DNA of 64,000 nucleotides from an uncultured SAR86 cluster bacterium (GTDB lineage Bacteria; Pseudomonadota; Gammaproteobacteria; Magnimaribacterales; D2472), in the NCBI GenBank assembly GCA_902558095.1, contig CACECP010000002.1, positions 100,699 to 164,698 on the forward strand. The letters are read 5' to 3'. The first letter of the stretch is position 1. The number at the start of each line of letters is the position of its first letter. A program made the translations under genes and the position numbers. A model generated the notes under the pieces. The model searched no databases and was not told the DNA's origin. It worked only from the letters and a program-made list of their open reading frames with translations. Below, in pieces: positions 62,846 to 64,000 of the stretch.

Positions 62846-63091
62846 TTGTTTCAAATAGGCTTTCTAGAGATATTAATTATTTTTATATTTGGGCTAATAA
62901 TTATTGGCCCGAAGAGATTGCCTGAAGTTACAAAAACAATAATAAAATTTTATAAAAAAATAGAAAATAAATTCGCTGACTTTAAAAATGACATTGAAGA
63001 TGACATTGGAGCTGATGAGCTTAAAAAAGATGTATTCAACGAATTAAGAATGGAAGAACTTGAGAAAAACAAAGAACTAATAGATGACTAA
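62846..63091 (+). CDS. tatB: Sec-independent translocase subunit TatB
   Basis: Receptor component with TatC, 81 aa with a TTG start. The first helix is GFLEILIIFIFGLIIIGP, the family hinge GPKRLPEVTK, and an amphipathic, acidic helix follows. It is short compared with E. coli TatB (171 aa). Two bp after tatA, overlapping tatC by 8 bp. Confidence 0.93.
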   Translation: MFQIGFLEILIIFIFGLIIIGPKRLPEVTKTIIKFYKKIENKFADFKNDIEDDIGADELKKDVFNELRMEELEKNKELIDD

Positions 63092-63785
63092 GGACTCTAT
63101 TTCCAACCACTTGCTAGAACTAAGATCAAGACTTTTAAAGGTTATGATATTTTTTGTTGTTTTGACTATTGTTGGAATTCCATTCGCATCTGAAATATAT
63201 GATTTTGTTGCAGCACCTATGATTAGCTTGCTGCCTGATGGAAGCTCTATGATAGCAACACAAGTTACATCTCCTTTCATGGCACCAATAAAATTGGTTT
63301 TATATGTGGCTCTCTTGTTTTCAATGCCATGGCTCTTTTATCAGGCATGGATGTATATATCTCCAGGTCTTTATAAAAAAGAAAAGAAATTTGCTGGCCC
63401 TTTAATGTTTTCTACAGTTGTCTTATTTTTCAGTGGTGTTAGTTTTGCCTTTTTTGTTGTTTGTCCAATTATCTTTAAATTCTTTATCGGAATGGCACCA
63501 GAGTCTATCTTGGTAATGACTGATATTAGTCAATATCTTAGCTTTATTTTTAAACTTGTTTTTGCATTTGGTATAGCTTTTGAGATTCCAATTGCAACAG
63601 TCTTGCTAATAAACAGTGGAATAACTACAAAGAAATCTTTAGTTAAAGCAAGGCCTTATTTGATTGTTTTATTTTTAGCTATTGGAATGTTATTAACTCC
63701 TCCAGATGTTTTCTCGCAGCTATTTTTAGCAGTTCCTATGTGGGTTTTATTTGAAATTGGAATTATTTTTTCAAAAAACAAATAA
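63084..63785 (+). CDS. tatC: Sec-independent translocase subunit TatC
   Basis: Recognises twin-arginine signal peptides. It is 233 aa with six membrane helices. HLLELRSRLLK, PLMFSTVVLFFSGVSFAFF, ISQYLSFIFKLVFAFGIAFE and RPYLIVLFLAIGMLLTPPD are hallmark segments. It completes the tatABC operon. Confidence 0.97.
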   Translation: MTKDSISNHLLELRSRLLKVMIFFVVLTIVGIPFASEIYDFVAAPMISLLPDGSSMIATQVTSPFMAPIKLVLYVALLFSMPWLFYQAWMYISPGLYKKEKKFAGPLMFSTVVLFFSGVSFAFFVVCPIIFKFFIGMAPESILVMTDISQYLSFIFKLVFAFGIAFEIPIATVLLINSGITTKKSLVKARPYLIVLFLAIGMLLTPPDVFSQLFLAVPMWVLFEIGIIFSKNK

Positions 63786-64000
63786 TTAATTATTCAAGTT
63801 TATTATGGTTCTATAAAAAAACCACGGGAGTATTAGCCAAGGCATTTGAGACTGTAGCATAATTGATCGGTCGTTAAATTCAAAAAGAATTGGGTTAAAG
63901 TATGGTCCAAATGGTGAAAGGGGGGCCCAAGACAAAAGCTTATCATCTGCTAATTGATCGTGATACAAAAACATCTCTACTAATATATTTTGACCTATGC
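63786..64000 (-). CDS. Partial protein of unknown function (N-terminal part outside window)
   Basis: The frame is open to the right edge, leaving about the last 70 residues. It includes LADDKLLSWAPLSPFGPYFN and QMPWLILPWFFYRTI near the C-terminus. No family is recognised. It is convergent with tatC, directly adjoining its stop. Confidence 0.5.
   Translation of the reverse strand, partial: IGQNILVEMFLYHDQLADDKLLSWAPLSPFGPYFNPILFEFNDRSIMLQSQMPWLILPWFFYRTIINLNN

Overview
The window is a dense, AT-rich stretch of a gammaproteobacterial chromosome. It most resembles a streamlined marine heterotroph of the SAR86 type. The basis is a blue-tuned proteorhodopsin beside mutM and coaD, very short intergenic gaps, many 1-8 bp gene overlaps, several TTG starts, typical gammaproteobacterial operons (miaB-phoH-ybeY-corC-lnt, rsgA/orn, ubiE-ubiJ-ubiB-tatABC, zapA-6S RNA-fau, nnrD-tsaE-amiC) and no mobile elements. 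The taxonomic label is an inference from gene content, since no marker was compared.

Layout. 1-5.1 kb: the end of a TolC-like protein, mutM, coaD, proteorhodopsin with its own promoter, structured leader and terminator, a short-chain dehydrogenase, and a complete NAD-dependent formate dehydrogenase. 5.1-9.4 kb: an orphan protein with an integrase-arm-like N-terminus and a C-terminal membrane anchor, preceded by repeated four-codon mini-ORFs; then a minus-strand thiamine salvage operon (TonB receptor, PnuC/PnuT-like permease, small-molecule kinase) led by a TPP riboswitch whose aptamer contains the Shine-Dalgarno sequence. 9.4-20.7 kb: lipoprotein prolyl oligopeptidase, a YciC-like membrane protein, a lone tRNA-Ile(GAT), tyrS, bifunctional putA, a murein hydrolase, anmK and erpA. 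20.8-31.8 kb: hemG-hemL, a PfkB kinase, a DksA with a lysine-rich tail, pcnB, a deoxynucleoside kinase, acs, a MORN-repeat protein, an MBL hydrolase, a NUDIX hydrolase and an alpha/beta hydrolase. 31.8-43.4 kb: a membrane-anchored beta-propeller protein, nnrD-tsaE-amiC, priA, L31 type B, dut, sixA, L28, an iron-binding lipoprotein, a ubiquinone hydroxylase and pepP. 43.4-50.3 kb: zapA, 6S RNA, fau, a DUF5916 outer-membrane protein, ilvA interrupted by a one-base frameshift in a G9 run, rpiA, a periplasmic peroxidase and a strong candidate small RNA. 50.3-64 kb: a fadJ-like beta-oxidation enzyme, an L,D-transpeptidase, the lnt-corC-ybeY-phoH-miaB operon, orn, rsgA, ubiE-J-B, tatABC and an unidentified partial gene at the right edge.

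The genes suggest a photoheterotroph that supplements respiration with light-driven proton pumping and oxidises formate, proline, acetate and fatty acids. It makes ubiquinone, and it appears to scavenge thiamine or a precursor through the outer membrane. The least explained elements are regulatory: alternative hairpins in the proteorhodopsin leader, the iterated ATG-NGT-ACA mini-ORFs at 5.2 kb, the SD-inside-aptamer TPP riboswitch at 9.3 kb, and a minus-strand, promoter-to-terminator small RNA of about 76 nt with a C/U-rich loop at 50.2 kb. All assignments come from reading the sequence; no database search was run.
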